Both the position numbers and the translations under genes were made by a program. A DNA stretch of 64,000 nucleotides from Lysobacter sp. Root76 (lineage in GTDB: Bacteria; Pseudomonadota; Gammaproteobacteria; Xanthomonadales; Xanthomonadaceae): NCBI RefSeq assembly GCF_001428685.1, contig NZ_LMIK01000008.1:189993-253992 (forward strand). The letters run 5' to 3'. This document shows positions 1 to 6,771 of this stretch, one piece after another. Under the pieces are notes generated by a model. It worked only from the letters and a program-made list of their open reading frames with translations. It did not search any database and had not been told where the DNA came from. How positions within the stretch are numbered: position 1 is the stretch's first letter; the number at the start of each line of letters is the position of its first letter.

Positions 1-1
1 C

Positions 2-349
2 GGCAAGGTCGCCGACGACAACGCCGCTCGCGCCGTGCTTCCGGAACTGGGAATGCTCGACGACTTCCGCAAGATCTGGGCCAGCGTGCGCAGCGACAGT
101 CAGGTCCGACGCTCGCTGGAGGACGCACCCAGCAATGCCGGCCCGCTCAATTCCAGCCGCCTCGTCCACCGCTCGCTCAGCCTGATGCGTGAACTTTCGC
201 CCGGCTATCTGCAGCAGTTCCTGGCCTACGTCGACGCCTTGTCGTGGCTGGAACAGATGAACGAAGGCGGCGTCCTCGCTGCGCAAGAGCCGCCGCAACG
301 CGACAGCGGCAAGCCGCGCACCCGCAAGCCGCGCAAGCGCCGCGAGTAG
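2..349 (+). CDS. DUF2894-type protein, C-terminal part (5' end outside window)
   Basis: The reading frame is open from the first bases of the window, so only the last 115 or so residues are present. The piece contains an LPELGMLDDFR segment, an LNSSRLVHRSLSLMRELSPG segment and a very basic Arg/Lys-rich tail ending at a TAG stop. The combination of 'initial Leu-rich helix, conserved SPGYLQ, and basic tail' is what I recall of xanthomonad DUF2894 proteins, whose function is unknown. The basic tail could bind nucleic acid or phospholipid, but that is a guess. The first ATG in this fragment (position 35) is most likely internal. Confidence 0.65.
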   Translation, partial: GKVADDNAARAVLPELGMLDDFRKIWASVRSDSQVRRSLEDAPSNAGPLNSSRLVHRSLSLMRELSPGYLQQFLAYVDALSWLEQMNEGGVLAAQEPPQRDSGKPRTRKPRKRRE

Positions 350-461
350 CGTCGGCGAACGAGCGCCTGCGAGACGCCAGCGGCGCGCCGGCGTTTTCGC
401 AATGCCCGATATCGGCCACAATCGGTCGTTCGCGAGCGCCGCTCGCTCCGCCCAATCCCGC

Positions 462-1145
462 ATGCCTGCACTGCCATCCCACAGCGCCTGGACCGGTACC
501 CTGCTGCTCGGCGAGCACGTGGCGGTGCTGCAAGGCCGGGCCGGCGGCAGCCTCCGTCATGCCCATTACGCGCACCAGCTGCTGCTCAGCGAGGGCGCGC
601 CGTGGCAAGTGGAGATCGACGGCGAACGACGCCAGGGCCAGCGCTTGTGGCTGCCGTCGTTCCAGCCGCATGCCGTGCTCGCCGCGCCGGCCGAGGGCTG
701 CACGGTGTTCCTCGAACCCGGCCACGCCGATGTCGAGGCGATAGTCCAGCAACTGCCGCAGTTGCCGGCCCGGCTGCCGGCACTGCGATCGCGGTTGCCC
801 GGCCTGTGCCGGGCGCAAGCCTTGGACCGGCGCCTGCAGGCGGCCATCGCCGAAATCGGCGCACGCCTGCCCGACAGCGTGGCTGCCGCCGATATCGCCC
901 AGGCCGCGCACCTCTCCCCCAGCCAGCTGCATCGGCGCTTCCAGTCCGACCTGGCGGTCAGCCTGCGCGGCTGGGTGCTGTGGCGGCGTTTGCACCAGGC
1001 TTTGCTCCACTACCTCGCCGGCGACAACCTGACCGCCAGCGCGCACGCCGCCGGTTTCGCCGACCTGGCGCATCTGTCGCGCAGCTTGCGGCGCATGTTC
1101 GGCATCAGCGCCGCGCAGCTGCGCGGCCTGCAGGTGCAGGCCTAG
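462..1145 (+). CDS. AraC-family transcriptional regulator
   Basis: About 227 residues. The N-terminal half has the short strands of a cupin-like sensor domain (HYAHQLLLSEG, then LPSFQPHAVLAAP). The C-terminal 100 residues form a double helix-turn-helix of the AraC type: AADIAQAAHLSPSQLHRRF is the first HTH and ASAHAAGFADLAHLSRSLRR the second, followed by the family's C-terminal FGISAAQLRG. An upstream in-frame ATG at 402 would add 20 residues of poor quality, so the ATG at 462 is preferred; neither has a strong ribosome binding site. The stop codon overlaps that of the convergent desaturase gene. The ligand and target genes are unknown. Confidence 0.8.
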   Translation: MPALPSHSAWTGTLLLGEHVAVLQGRAGGSLRHAHYAHQLLLSEGAPWQVEIDGERRQGQRLWLPSFQPHAVLAAPAEGCTVFLEPGHADVEAIVQQLPQLPARLPALRSRLPGLCRAQALDRRLQAAIAEIGARLPDSVAAADIAQAAHLSPSQLHRRFQSDLAVSLRGWVLWRRLHQALLHYLAGDNLTASAHAAGFADLAHLSRSLRRMFGISAAQLRGLQVQA

Positions 1146-2038
1146 CGCGAGCGCGCCTGCGCGAGCTGCGGCGGCAACGCCGGCACCTCTGCATGCGGCA
1201 GCTCGCGAAACGGCGCCAGCAACTGGCCGACATAGTCGCGCGGGTAATCCGGTTGGCTGCCGATGCCCAGGTCGCGCCCGCTCAGGCGATAAGCCGGCGC
1301 ATCGAAGGCGGTTCCCAGCAGCCGATCCCAGACGGTGAAGAACAGCCCGAAGTTGACGTCGCCGGCGCTGCCGTAGCGCAGGTGATGGAAGCGGTGCAGC
1401 GGCGCCCATGCCATCACCCGGCCCAGCCAGCCCGGCCGCATGTCGACATTGGAATGCTGCAACAGCAGTTGGATGGCGATGGCGAAGGCCAACACCGCCG
1501 CCAGCGGATACGGCATGCCCAGCACCAGCAATGGCAGCACTCCGCCCACGGCTTCGGTGGCTTGGTGCAGCGGATGCTTCATCAGACCGTTGAAGCCGTA
1601 CATCCGGCTCACGCTGTGGTGCACGGCATGCAAGCGCCACAGCCAGCCGATGCGATGGCTGGCGTAGTGCATGAGGGTCAGGCCCAGATCGGCGCCGACG
1701 ATGGCCAACAGCAGTTGCGCGGCGAACGGCCACTGGGTCGGCCAGCACCGCCACGGCATCCATCCTGCGAGCAGCGGGATCAGGCCGATCGACAGCAGGT
1801 TCAAGCCTTCGTTGACCAGCACGTGCAAGGCATCGCGGCCGCGATCGCCGTGGTCCCGGTTGAAGCTCCGGTCGTACGGCCAAAGGTGCTCGGCGACGAA
1901 GGACAACAGCGCCGCCAGGCCCAGCAACGGCAGCAACCACAGCGCATCGCCGTCGCGGTGGCCGACCCACCACACCGCCGTGCCGACGAAGCCGAACAGG
2001 AACAAGGGCGCGTACAGGCGCAGCATCCAGCGTTTCAT
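1142..2038 (-). CDS. Sterol desaturase / fatty acid hydroxylase family membrane protein
   Basis: About 298 residues with several hydrophobic helices and the histidine clusters of the fatty acid hydroxylase superfamily: HYASH, then HAVHHS, then HRFHH near residues 220-225. These ligands hold a di-iron centre at the cytoplasmic membrane face in the family. The substrate cannot be read from sequence. The start is the ATG at 2038 because TGGAGCGAAG stands just before it; the longer frame upstream adds a non-hydrophobic stretch. The gene converges on the AraC regulator and shares a CTAG with its stop. Confidence 0.85.
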   Translation of the reverse strand: MKRWMLRLYAPLFLFGFVGTAVWWVGHRDGDALWLLPLLGLAALLSFVAEHLWPYDRSFNRDHGDRGRDALHVLVNEGLNLLSIGLIPLLAGWMPWRCWPTQWPFAAQLLLAIVGADLGLTLMHYASHRIGWLWRLHAVHHSVSRMYGFNGLMKHPLHQATEAVGGVLPLLVLGMPYPLAAVLAFAIAIQLLLQHSNVDMRPGWLGRVMAWAPLHRFHHLRYGSAGDVNFGLFFTVWDRLLGTAFDAPAYRLSGRDLGIGSQPDYPRDYVGQLLAPFRELPHAEVPALPPQLAQARSR

Positions 2039-2177
2039 CTTCGCTCCAGGCGACCGGGGAGCCGGCATGCTGGCGCCCATGCCGCTCGCGTGGCTTGAAC
2101 AAACCACGCATCCTGCGCGTTGGGACCGTTCTGGCTGGAAGAAGCAGCGCGCCTATCGCGCGGCGGCGGTCGCCGCT

Positions 2178-2777
2178 TCAGTCGTCCCGACCCAATAGAA
2201 TCTCGCGCGTCTTCGACAGCGCGCCCTCCCGCCAGGACAACGTCCAGCGGTAACGACCCGGCTCTGGGCAAGGACCTGCCGAGCCGCGATCGAGGGAGCG
2301 CTTGCAGATCGGCGAATCGCGCACGACGTCGAAGGTGACCTGGACGCGGTCGCCCACGATCGCCAGCGCGCGCACGTCGCCAGGCACATGCAAGGACGTA
2401 TCGTCGCCATAGCCGCTTTGCTCGGCGCGTCGCCACAGGTCGGTCATGTAATCGTTGTCGAGACGGCCGGGACGCAAGCGCGGATCGCCCTTGCGCAACG
2501 GCGTCATCACCACGACGTCGTTGGTGCAGTCGAAGCTCGCGCCGATGCAGGTCGCGGTGAGCAGATAGACCACTTCGTCCACGCCGTCGCGATCCAGATC
2601 CGCGATCTGGACGCGGCTCGCCCGGATATCGTTACGGATATCGTCGCCCGGATGGAACTTGGTCCAGACATTGGCCGCACGCACCGCTCCGCGACTGTCG
2701 ATGGCGCCGACGCCGCCGCTGAACATCATCGCCAACGCCGCGAACGCCACGACCGCGATTCCTTGCCGCTTACGCAT
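2178..2777 (-). CDS. Secreted hypothetical protein with FG-GAP-like motif
   Basis: A 199-residue protein with a clear signal peptide (MRKRQGIAVVAFAALAMMFS, cleavage likely after GVGA). The mature part has one calcium-binding-like repeat, VQIADLDRDGVDEVVYL, of the kind seen in FG-GAP/VCBS proteins, and four cysteines that could form two disulfides. AAGGAGCAGGTC precedes the ATG. I recognise no named family. It stands alone, about 140 bp from the island boundary, and belongs to the chromosomal backbone judging by its base composition. Confidence 0.7.
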   Translation of the reverse strand: MRKRQGIAVVAFAALAMMFSGGVGAIDSRGAVRAANVWTKFHPGDDIRNDIRASRVQIADLDRDGVDEVVYLLTATCIGASFDCTNDVVVMTPLRKGDPRLRPGRLDNDYMTDLWRRAEQSGYGDDTSLHVPGDVRALAIVGDRVQVTFDVVRDSPICKRSLDRGSAGPCPEPGRYRWTLSWREGALSKTREILLGRDD

Positions 2778-2882
2778 GACCTGCTCCTTGTCCGTCGTCC
2801 CAGGATTCTAGAACGGCCGGCCGCTCGCACGGCATCGGCGTAGCGCCCGAATCTCCCGGCCTGGCGCAACGCCCGGACAAAG

Positions 2883-2917
2883 AAAAAGGCACCCGGACTT
2901 GCGTCGCGGGTGCCTTT
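2883..2917 (-). terminator. Terminator hairpin left of the island (probable original tRNA-Lys terminator)
   Basis: An 11-bp stem (2885-2895 with 2907-2917) with an A-run at 2883-2887, that is a T-run on the minus strand. It lies directly beyond the truncated tRNA copy at 2922-2968, exactly where a terminator of the minus-strand tRNA-Lys gene would stand before the island inserted. Confidence 0.75.
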
Positions 2918-2920
2918 GAA

Positions 2921-2968
2921 TTGGTGGGCCGTCAAGGATTCGAACCTTGGACCTATTGATTAAGAGTC
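2921..2968 (-). repeat. Left attachment repeat (attL/attR copy), 3' part of tRNA-Lys
   Basis: These 48 bases are identical to 9451-9498. They hold the 3' CCA end, T arm, variable loop and anticodon arm of tRNA-Lys(CTT) on the minus strand, and identity stops at position 2968. The rest of the tRNA is missing here, so this is an integration footprint and not a working tRNA gene. Confidence 0.93.
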
Positions 2969-3093
2969 TTGGCAACTTAGCTCTTAAATCAACGCGTTAG
3001 CCAAACAAATATTCCCGATACCGCTCCGCGGAACGCGCTAGAAAATTAGGGTTTCAACCTCATTTTCCCGGCGAACCGAGGGCGCGAAGCCTA

Positions 3094-3441
3094 TCACTTG
3101 GCGCACGTTTGATCACCCTCCTCGCTCATGCCATGCCGCCGGTAGGGCACGAGGCCATGTCGGCGCTCCATCTCTCTCAACGCCGCTCTTACAGCGGTTT
3201 CATTGGCAGCGGCCCAGCGCGACGCCCACGCGATCGCTCGATCGCGGCTGTGGGTGATGACGTGCGGCTTCGGATCCGCATAGCGACGCACTTCGCTCAA
3301 CCAGGTCTCCCCGTCGACTCGCCGCCTAACCATGGCGATCTCCATGCCGACCGGTCCGCCAATGCGAAGGACCTGGTCGCCAAAGTCCCTACCCGACACC
3401 AGCCATGGGTACCACCGGAAGTCGTCAGGCAGAGGCTTCAT
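3094..3441 (-). CDS. Hypothetical island protein, 115 aa
   Basis: A 115-residue, mostly charged, soluble protein with no signal peptide or membrane helix. Tryptophans are frequent (YPWL, ETWLSE, AWASRWAA), and the C-terminal half looks helical with an Arg-rich stretch (ALREMERRHG). It starts with ATG at 3441 without a strong ribosome binding site and ends about 125 bp from the left attachment repeat. Small genes like this are common at the ends of integrated elements. I do not recognise the family. Confidence 0.55.
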   Translation of the reverse strand: MKPLPDDFRWYPWLVSGRDFGDQVLRIGGPVGMEIAMVRRRVDGETWLSEVRRYADPKPHVITHSRDRAIAWASRWAAANETAVRAALREMERRHGLVPYRRHGMSEEGDQTCAK

Positions 3442-3560
3442 GGCGGCGATGGTAGGCCACAGGCGGCGCGTCGCCGTTGCTGACGAAGCTCAACCGAAGA
3501 GTCAGCGGCAGGCGGTTCCACACTACTTGTATGCAAATTTTTCGGACGGCCGTCGGAAAC

Positions 3561-3835
3561 GGGTTACAAAGGTAATTGCCCCAGGATTTCGGCCATTTAT
3601 CCTTGCGATTCAAAGGCTTAAATCCCGTTTTTGAAGGTAACAGTAGGGTAACGAACAGGTAATTAGGTAACCTTTCCAAAGGGTTATATCGGCGTCTCTA
3701 GAATCCCTTTCAAATCAGAGGCTTGTGTACCGATAACCTTTTTCGTAACCGCGGTGTTACCTCTACCGGTTACATAAAAAGGCCTTGCATATCAAATAGA
3801 TATGCCATGGCGAGGCCCAGTCGTTACCCGTTACC
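3561..3835. repeat. Cluster of GGTAAC/GTTACC repeats in a gene-poor 0.7-kb region
   Basis: Between the hypothetical gene and the ATPase fragment (3442-4117) I see no convincing gene. The AT-richer first half holds about ten copies of the hexamer GGTAAC or GTTACC or one-base variants, in both orientations: examples at 3636-3641, 3647-3652, 3666-3671 (inside GGTAACC), 3756-3761, 3768-3773, and the tandem pair at 3823-3835. A perfect inverted repeat, GCATATC-aaata-GATATGC, lies at 3787-3805. The arrangement resembles iterons or a multi-site operator. The second half (3840-4110) is GC-rich with no clear signal. Confidence 0.5.
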
Positions 3836-4117
3836 AGGTTCCGATGGCCGTCCGAAAAATGCGACCCGCCGGGGCAGCCTCAAGACGCGCAGAGAGCACG
3901 GCGTAACCGCTCCCGCCGCCGCAGGGTTCCGCAGGGCCGTCGAGGCCCGGGAAATGCAATTCGCGCCCGCACAGGTAGCGCGGGAAGCCCTGCCGCAGGG
4001 GTGCAGGGAAAGAGGGGTACATAGACCGCAGGCGTGGCGGGGGGATGACTGCGCGCGCCAAGGGCCATCCACGTGGGTGATAGCCTCTGCCCAGTCGTGG
4101 AACGACAGGGGGACAAA

Positions 4118-4564
4118 TTGGGACTTTTGGAAGACATTCTGGATTGGTCGGGCGGCTTGCCCGCCTGGCAACGCGACGCCCTGCGACGCCTGTTTCTCAC
4201 TGGCTCTCTAACGCCCAGTGATCAAAGCGAACTCATCGCCCTCGTAAAGGAAGAGCATGGCGGAGCTCCCAAGGCCACCGTGCGCCCAATCCCTCTATCC
4301 ATGGACCACATTCCCGCGGCGGGGTCTGGCGGAAGCGTTCAATTGCTCAGGCTTGAGAACCTTCAGAGCGTCAACCGGTTTGCGTCCGGCCGGTCAGTGG
4401 AGTTCGCCCCCGATCGGCTCAATGTTTTGTTCGGCGAAAACGGGGCAGGTAAGTCGGGATACGCCCGAGTCTTGAGGAACGCCTGTCGCGCTCGGCATCG
4501 TCAGCCTGTATTCACCACGCAGCTGGAGTTAGAGACCGACGCGAGCGATGCTTCTGGCGCCTAA
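4118..4564 (+). pseudogene. AAA-type ATPase, N-terminal fragment cut off at an attC site
   Basis: The frame gives about 148 residues: LEDILDWSGGLPAWQRDALRR at the N-terminus, a linker, LENLQSVNRF, then a Walker A motif GENGAGKSGYARVLRNACRAR. This is the start of a large SMC/RecF-like ATPase family often found in defence islands, whose members run to several hundred residues. Here the frame ends at TAA (4562-4564), which is part of the attC core site GCCTAAC, and no Walker B, signature or C-terminal part follows. The TTG at 4118 is preferred because AGGGGGA stands just before it; an ATG at 4073 would add 15 residues. Not functional as an ATPase. Confidence 0.75.
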
Positions 4565-4615
4565 CGTCTAGGCCGCGCGGCGATTTCAGCATCGGCCCTG
4601 AATGAATTGTTAGCG
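4559..4615 (-). repeat. attC site of cassette A (divergent)
   Basis: On the minus strand it reads CGCTAAC (R''), then AATTCATTCAGGGCCG, a diverged hairpin arm, and GTTAGGC (R'). It keeps the 5' half of the other attC sites but the inner and 3' parts differ. R'' is the exact complement of the left core of cassette A (GTTAGCG at the inner end of attC2). It is the last attC of the array and abuts the ATPase fragment. Confidence 0.75.
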
Positions 4616-5005
4616 CTCAGCCTGTGTGCCTTGGCAAGGGAACGCATCGCGGAGTGCCATGACGACAAGAAACGTGTCGGGTTGGTGAAGCTCCTTTGGG
4701 TTGTCCCGTAAGTACTTGGCAACCACTCTGGCCGCCTGCCCATTGTTGACGCCAGTGGGCGGGACGCAGAAGAGCGCCTTATCTGGAGTGATCTTCTGGT
4801 AGATCTGGTTGGTAGTCACGACGCCTTGGACGAGACCGAAGCAGAAGGCGCTACCCTGCACTGTCTCAACATTCTTAAGATTGTCATCGTCCATGTAGCG
4901 AACCGCTGCACCGCAATCGCGCAATAGAGTCGTGCCATTTGCATCAGCAGATCGCGCCGGTGCCGAAATGCACATTAAAACCAAGACAATCGCAAAGAAT
5001 CGCAT
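4610..5005 (-). CDS. Cassette A: Rap1a/Tai-family immunity-like protein
   Basis: 131 residues with a signal peptide (MRFFAIVLVLMCISAPARSA). The mature part follows the Rap1a/Tai pattern: LLRDCGAAVRYMDD, then AFCFGLVQGVV, FCVP, NGQAARVVAKYLRDNP and a terminal DAFPC, with four conserved-looking cysteines. In Serratia, Rap1a proteins protect the producer from type VI secreted amidases in the periplasm; the wider family has members with no known partner. No toxin gene accompanies it here. AAGGGGAGCT precedes the ATG, and the TAA stop is the TAA of the attC core CGCTAAC. The family call is by recalled pattern; the target is unknown. Confidence 0.75.
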   Translation of the reverse strand: MRFFAIVLVLMCISAPARSADANGTTLLRDCGAAVRYMDDDNLKNVETVQGSAFCFGLVQGVVTTNQIYQKITPDKALFCVPPTGVNNGQAARVVAKYLRDNPKELHQPDTFLVVMALRDAFPCQGTQAER

Positions 5006-5017
5006 AGCTCCCCTTAA

Positions 5018-5077
5018 CGCTAACGCCAGAATTGAGCGGAGCCGCGAAGCGGCTTCGGCTTTAATAAATTGTTAGGC
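5018..5077 (-). repeat. attC site of cassette B
   Basis: 60 bases between core sites CGCTAAC and GTTAGGC (plus-strand reading). The central hairpin GAGCCGCGAAGCGGCTTC is the same as in attC3 and attC4; a handful of positions differ elsewhere, with the two arms partly co-varying. Confidence 0.88.
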
Positions 5078-5653
5078 CCCACCACTAGAGCCCGGCTTAA
5101 TCGTTGTCAGGCGAAAGCCCGCGAATGGAGCCCGCCGGCCGCGCTTGCGATGCTGCCCAATTTGGATTCGCAGCTCAGTCAGTACGTTTGCGATTGAGTG
5201 CTGCAGACGCTTGCGTGGATCCGTAGTCATGGGTGATTGATCAAAGTTGTAACCGTGAAGCTGGCCGATCATCGACTTTATGTCTGATCGCTCTAGGGAG
5301 ACTCCCTCCCAATCGTGTGCGAACAGATTGCGGATCTTCCGAGCAACCTCTAGATCGTCATATTGCTCTTTGGTTAGTAGGCCGATCGCAAACGCGGCTT
5401 TCATCCTTGTCGCAAGTGTTCCCAAGGGAGCGTTGAATCCCTCTATCAGGTCCTTGGACTGCTTACTGTCTACGAGGTACGTGAGCAATAGCCGTCCTAG
5501 AGTGTCCTCGGCGAATGCAGCCAAGGACAGGGCAAGTCCACGATCGTCATGAGCTGATAGAAGATAATTGAACCGATTGAGCAGGTCTAAGTCGGGGTCC
5601 CCGGATGGCACCGGCGCATGAGTTGCCAAATCGTCATTGAGGTTTCCGGTCAT
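5072..5653 (-). CDS. Cassette B: MltR-family protein
   Basis: 193 residues, close to the size of E. coli MltR. The central part (residues 25-125) shows the family pattern: DDRGLALSLAAFAEDTLGRLL, FNAPLGTLATRMKAAFAIGL, then YDDLEVARKIRNLFAHDW. MltR represses mannitol operon expression in enterics but has no DNA-binding fold, and many homologues lie far from mannitol genes. No mtl genes are near. The C-terminal tail is basic (HRKRGRRA). The stop TAA is inside the attC2 core. No strong ribosome binding site is visible before the ATG. Family call is good; function in this setting is open. Confidence 0.8.
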   Translation of the reverse strand: MTGNLNDDLATHAPVPSGDPDLDLLNRFNYLLSAHDDRGLALSLAAFAEDTLGRLLLTYLVDSKQSKDLIEGFNAPLGTLATRMKAAFAIGLLTKEQYDDLEVARKIRNLFAHDWEGVSLERSDIKSMIGQLHGYNFDQSPMTTDPRKRLQHSIANVLTELRIQIGQHRKRGRRAPFAGFRLTTIKPGSSGGA

Positions 5654-5671
5654 CTCGGGATCTCGGAATGG

Positions 5672-5731
5672 GCCTAACGCCTGAATTAAGCCGAGCCGCG
5701 AAGCGGCTTCGGCTTGAATGAATTGTTAGGC
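5672..5731 (-). repeat. attC site of cassette C
   Basis: 60 bases, GCCTAAC to GTTAGGC, identical at every position to attC4 at 6188-6247. The strong central hairpin is GAGCCGCGAAGCGGCTTC. Confidence 0.92.
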
Positions 5732-5923
5732 ATCGCGCGGGCGTGTCAACGAAACTACCGAAGCAAAAAGTAGTGGCACGCCAAGTAATCCGCAGAACAA
5801 TGCTCCAATGATGTAGTTGCTGTCATCCGCTATTTGCATAGCCGAGACGACACAGAAAATAGTTAGCACCAAACCAAGGGCGAGCGGGATTGCGCGGAAG
5901 AAGTTCTTAAGGAAGGCTTTCAC
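5726..5923 (-). CDS. Cassette C, second gene: small two-helix membrane protein
   Basis: 65 residues, nearly all hydrophobic: one membrane segment around residues 11-29 and a second around 38-57, joined by a short loop (MQIADDSNYI), ending in TRPRDA. The start is a GTG at 5923 with GAGGTCCCG before it. It follows the first gene of the cassette by 14 bases, so the two are probably co-translated. Its stop TAA is the TAA of the attC3 core. No named family recognised. Confidence 0.65.
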   Translation of the reverse strand: MKAFLKNFFRAIPLALGLVLTIFCVVSAMQIADDSNYIIGALFCGLLGVPLLFASVVSLTRPRDA

Positions 5924-5937
5924 CGGGACCTCGTCAG

Positions 5938-6177
5938 TTATTCAAGGCTATTTAGCCGATTCTCGTGATCGTCCGTCTTATCAGACAGGTCGCTAATGGT
6001 GCCTTCTGCATCCGAGAGCCGCCCCTGAAGATCTTCCGCTGCGGCGGCAGCATCGGACGTGGTGCTTTCGGCCGCGGCTAAGCGAAGGGACGTTCTCGTG
6101 ACACCAGATAGAACGGCCGCAAGGATCACTACCGCCAGCACTGTTGCGACCGCGATTTTCTCAGGGGATGACTTCAT
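5938..6177 (-). CDS. Cassette C, first gene: membrane-anchored coiled-coil protein
   Basis: 79 residues. A single membrane helix (residues 9-26, VATVLAVVILAAVLSGV) is followed by a continuous heptad-like segment rich in Ala, Asp and Leu (AAAAEDLQGRLSDAEGTISD and on to the end), which should form a coiled coil outside or inside the membrane. AGGAGGCGCC directly before the ATG is the best ribosome binding site in the array and lies just inside the cassette boundary. It resembles small phage spanin- or Rz-like and Lpp-like architectures, but there is no specific motif to support either. Confidence 0.65.
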   Translation of the reverse strand: MKSSPEKIAVATVLAVVILAAVLSGVTRTSLRLAAAESTTSDAAAAAEDLQGRLSDAEGTISDLSDKTDDHENRLNSLE

Positions 6178-6187
6178 GGCGCCTCCT

Positions 6188-6247
6188 GCCTAACGCCTGA
6201 ATTAAGCCGAGCCGCGAAGCGGCTTCGGCTTGAATGAATTGTTAGGC
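6188..6247 (-). repeat. attC site of cassette D
   Basis: 60 bases from GCCTAAC to GTTAGGC, a perfect copy of attC3. On the minus strand it follows the stop codon of the cassette D gene by about 16 bases. Confidence 0.92.
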
Positions 6248-6263
6248 GCCAAGCGACACCTCA

Positions 6264-6752
6264 TCAAGGTTTTGATGGCTTTCGCATATTCTCAATTGCC
6301 TCTCTTATCGCGCGATCTGCCTCCTCCTCAGCCTCTCTTTGTCGCCTCTGGTAATCAACTAAGAACTCATCTAGCGAGGCGACGAAGGTTCTTGCACAGG
6401 CATTCTCCTCACCCATTCCGCACAAACCGACTACTTGAGTCAGGTAGTTCTCATGAGGGAAGGCTTCTTGCGTTACGACCGCCGAATATATGGTGGTCCT
6501 AGTTGCTTCTTTGCTCGGCGGTAGGCACATGAAGTGAATGATGTACTCCCCTTTGCCCTTGGAATCAGAGAGTCTCAACCAAGTAGATCTACGAATGCCC
6601 TCTTTAACTTCATAGACCATTCGCGTTCCAAGGAGATCCTCTGAGCAATTAGGGTTCACGAACACGGTTGTGTATTTCTGTTCCTCAGCCGAGAGATTGG
6701 CAGAGTGGAGAAATGTAACTGCGAAGAGTGCAATGAATAGTCTTGCGTCCAT
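6264..6752 (-). CDS. Cassette D: secreted protein with four cysteines
   Basis: About 162 residues. The start at 6752 is chosen because GGAG lies 8 bases upstream and because it gives a clean signal peptide (MDARLFIALFAVTFLHSA); an ATG at 6767 is also in frame. The mature protein has four cysteines (NPNCSEDLL, FMCLPP, LCGMGEENACAR) that could make two disulfides, and a long charged C-terminal helix rich in Arg and Glu (YQRRQREAEEEADRAIREAI). No family recognised. It is the first cassette from the former integrase side. Confidence 0.65.
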   Translation of the reverse strand: MDARLFIALFAVTFLHSANLSAEEQKYTTVFVNPNCSEDLLGTRMVYEVKEGIRRSTWLRLSDSKGKGEYIIHFMCLPPSKEATRTTIYSAVVTQEAFPHENYLTQVVGLCGMGEENACARTFVASLDEFLVDYQRRQREAEEEADRAIREAIENMRKPSKP

Positions 6753-6771
6753 CGGGTTACTCCACATTGGC

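Noticed and set aside
177..2111. Long minus-strand open frame of 644 codons
   Set aside because: It is an Arg/Ala/Pro-rich shadow frame lying across the AraC gene and the desaturase gene in another phase; no motifs.
2922..2968. A second tRNA-Lys gene
   Set aside because: Only the 3' 47 bases are present; D arm and acceptor 5' strand are missing, so it is an att footprint.
3723..4211. 162-codon plus-strand frame in the island's gene-poor region
   Set aside because: Low-complexity composition, no ribosome binding site, and it overlaps the ATPase fragment in another phase.
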